From assembly GCA_001179505.1 (NCBI GenBank), contig CDMY01000313.1, forward strand, positions 1-33,905: 33,905 nucleotides of DNA, given 5' to 3'. Of the stretch, positions 32,601-33,905 are shown one piece after another. Both the position numbers and the translations under genes were made by a program. The notes beneath the pieces were generated by a model. That model did no database searches. It worked only from the letters and a program-made list of their open reading frames with translations, and was not told the origin of the DNA. The stretch is from Vitrella brassicaformis. Lineage: Eukaryota > Sar > Vitrellaceae. Position 1 is the stretch's first letter; each line of letters starts with the position of its first letter.

Positions 32601-33868
32601 AAAGGAAGAAAGAGGGAGAATTCCCAATCCGCCAACTGCACAGGGCAATTGTGTCAAGTGCCCGACCTGAAGGTGGATGTCGAAGCACCACTTGCTGCCT
32701 GTCGGGCAGGGGGCAGGCCCGATGTCCTCTGCTGTTGCCCCCCCAGCCCCACCGCGGCGCATGTTGCCGACGCGCACCACCAGCGGGCGGATGCCGCGGG
32801 CGGTGGGTGGCCCGGCGAGGACGACGGGGTACTGCAGGTTCTCGGTGATGGACACTGTCTTGGGCTTCATGCCCAGGCGCACCTTGCCCGACTCGCCTAT
32901 GACCTTCCGGGCTGGTGATGGGCAGACAGAGACACGAAGAGACGTAAGCAGGAGGGTGGAGAGTGTTTGTTTCCTTGCTGCTGTTGTCTTCCTTGGCTGC
33001 TTACGGCATTTGGCTGCGCATGAGCCGCCACAGTCGATGCCCACTTCGTCGCCATTGCGGACGCCGTCGTTACAAGCAGCTGACAAGACAACACGCAGCT
33101 CGTGGACACAGGGATGGCACTCTCTCCCTCTCTCCCTCTCTCTCTGTCACGTACACGTGGGCCCCTTTGAGATCAGCACTTGGGGCGCAGCGAACACCAG
33201 CTCGCCCGCAGACCCCCCCTGAGCACCACACGGGCGGGCCTTGATGGACATTGCCTGCTGGGCGGTCATGTGCAGGACCGCACAGGCGTCCTTCTTCTTG
33301 TCGGGGGCGCCGGCCTCGTCGATCGAGATGTATCGGGACTTGAGGTCGTCGACGTTGACAAGCGAGCCGTCGAGCCACTTCCAGAGCTCCCCCACCTTGC
33401 GGTGCATCCCTAGCCAGAGCGATGCTGGGAGCGTGACAAGCTCCGAAGACGTCAGCAACTCCTACAAAAGACATGATGTGAAGGAGGCAGAGAGGGAGGG
33501 AGGGAGGGAGGGAGGGAGAAAGGGAGGGAAAGATGGCCTTACCTCAGCAAATTGCGAGTCGTCCCATGTCTTGAGGGCGGCCAGCCGGCCGCCTTTCTCC
33601 TGGCTCGCCTGCACCGCCTCCAAAAGGGTTGAAGCTTTCACCACCTCCACCAGTCCACAGAGCTGCGTGGTCCGTGCCTGCGGCCTGGCCTCCTGCTCCT
33701 CGGTCTCTCCATATTTGGTGAAGCCTGCCGGACAGGCCTCGCAGCGGTATCCGCCGGGGGTGTTGATGCACACGCCCCCGCCGCAGACATCCACCTTGAG
33801 CTCAAGAGTCTCGGCCTCGTCGGAGGGCTGCTCGCCGGTGCTGCGGGTCTCGACGCACTCGTTGACAT
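27361..33868 (-). CDS. Mosaic multi-lectin protein (EGF, C-type lectin, repeated modules, SUEL), 5'-partial
   Basis: Eighteen exons give about 1715 residues: 33868-33543, 33461-33155, 33079-33005, 32911-32667, 32591-32403, 32327-32133, 32056-31648, 31573-31161, 31084-30893, 30808-30710, 30635-30531, 30448-30236, 30172-29727, 29648-28970, 28884-28508, 28407-28000, 27915-27600, 27516-27361. The first exon enters in phase 1 from an intron, so the start lies outside the window. In order: a calcium-binding EGF-like domain (DVNECVE, CINTPGGYRCEACPAGF); a C-type lectin-like domain (LWLGMHRKVGELWKWLDGS, DACAVL); a Cys motif CNDGVRNGDEVGIDCGGSC; repeated beta-rich modules (SKWCFDIHLQ, ERVGWMAME, FPTPPLIVLQ) resembling H-type lectin patterns; a second C-type-lectin-like segment (CWVGAKRHYE, CDQDLPAVC); and a SUEL/galactose-binding lectin domain (SLSCSRDEVLFIERAVWGRT, CPGTPKYLEVMMQC). 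No membrane segment is seen. It is probably secreted or surface-bound and carbohydrate-binding. Junctions 28000/27915 and 30893/30808 use GC donors; the former is uncertain. Confidence 0.8.
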
Positions 33869-33870
33869 CT

Positions 33871-33899
33871 GCATCCATCCATCCATCCATCCATCCATG
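33871..33899. repeat. (CATC)n microsatellite in lectin intron
   Basis: CATC units end directly at the 3' splice site of the first visible lectin exon (minus strand reads (GATG)n then CAG). The same motif appears in introns at 12163-12184 and 20780-20802. Confidence 0.9.
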
Positions 33900-33905
33900 G
33901 TGTGA

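Noticed and set aside
33638-33898. Frame starting MDGWMDGW as the lectin N-terminus
   Set aside because: It is translation of the (CATC)n microsatellite in an intron; the exon begins after CAG at 33868 in phase 1.

Overview
Eukaryotic nuclear DNA: GC-rich, gene-dense and intron-rich. Introns are short (mostly 50-110 nt) and often carry (TG)n, (TCTG)n or (CATC)n tracts. I assembled splice models by hand from GT-AG (rarely GC-AG) junctions, requiring codon phase to agree at every junction. ApiAP2-type AP2 domains, BTB-TLDc paralogues, a TTTAGGG-type telomere-like tract, a glucan-cleaving GH13 enzyme and a mosaic lectin together suggest an alveolate alga close to apicomplexans, most likely a chromerid such as Vitrella. 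That assignment is inference (about 0.6), not a database match.

Layout: 1-1376, nothing recognised. 1377-4469 (-), a ten-exon gene with five AP2-type domains built by an internal ~2.1-kb tandem duplication. 4712-7636 (+), a BTB-TLDc gene whose first coding exon is split by a 494-bp transposon-like insertion (4978-5471) with 10-bp terminal inverted repeats and a perfect 8-bp target duplication. 7637-10974, no confident gene, with a possible kelch-like remnant on the minus strand. 10975-13816 (-), a coiled-coil gene with a candidate stop-containing cassette exon. 13948-15928 (+), a second BTB-TLDc gene, divergent from it. 16984-17147, a fragment of a third TLDc copy. 17707-21126 (-), a complete 17-exon GH13 maltodextrin glucosidase/neopullulanase-like gene. 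21603-26720 (+), a complete 25-exon eIF3 subunit c gene. 27361 to the window edge (-), the 3' eighteen exons of a secreted-type mosaic lectin (EGF, C-type lectin, repeated beta-sandwich modules, C-type lectin, SUEL).

The genes do not form a pathway. They are a housekeeping translation factor and a glucan enzyme in a head-to-head pair, surrounded by lineage-expanded families (AP2, BTB-TLDc, lectin). The most striking signal is the short non-autonomous DNA element inside the BTB-TLDc coding sequence: removing it with one target copy leaves a continuous reading frame. Next are a 20-bp tandem repeat that shifts frame in the AP2 gene, a putative poison exon in the coiled-coil gene, and the unusual domain mosaic of the lectin.
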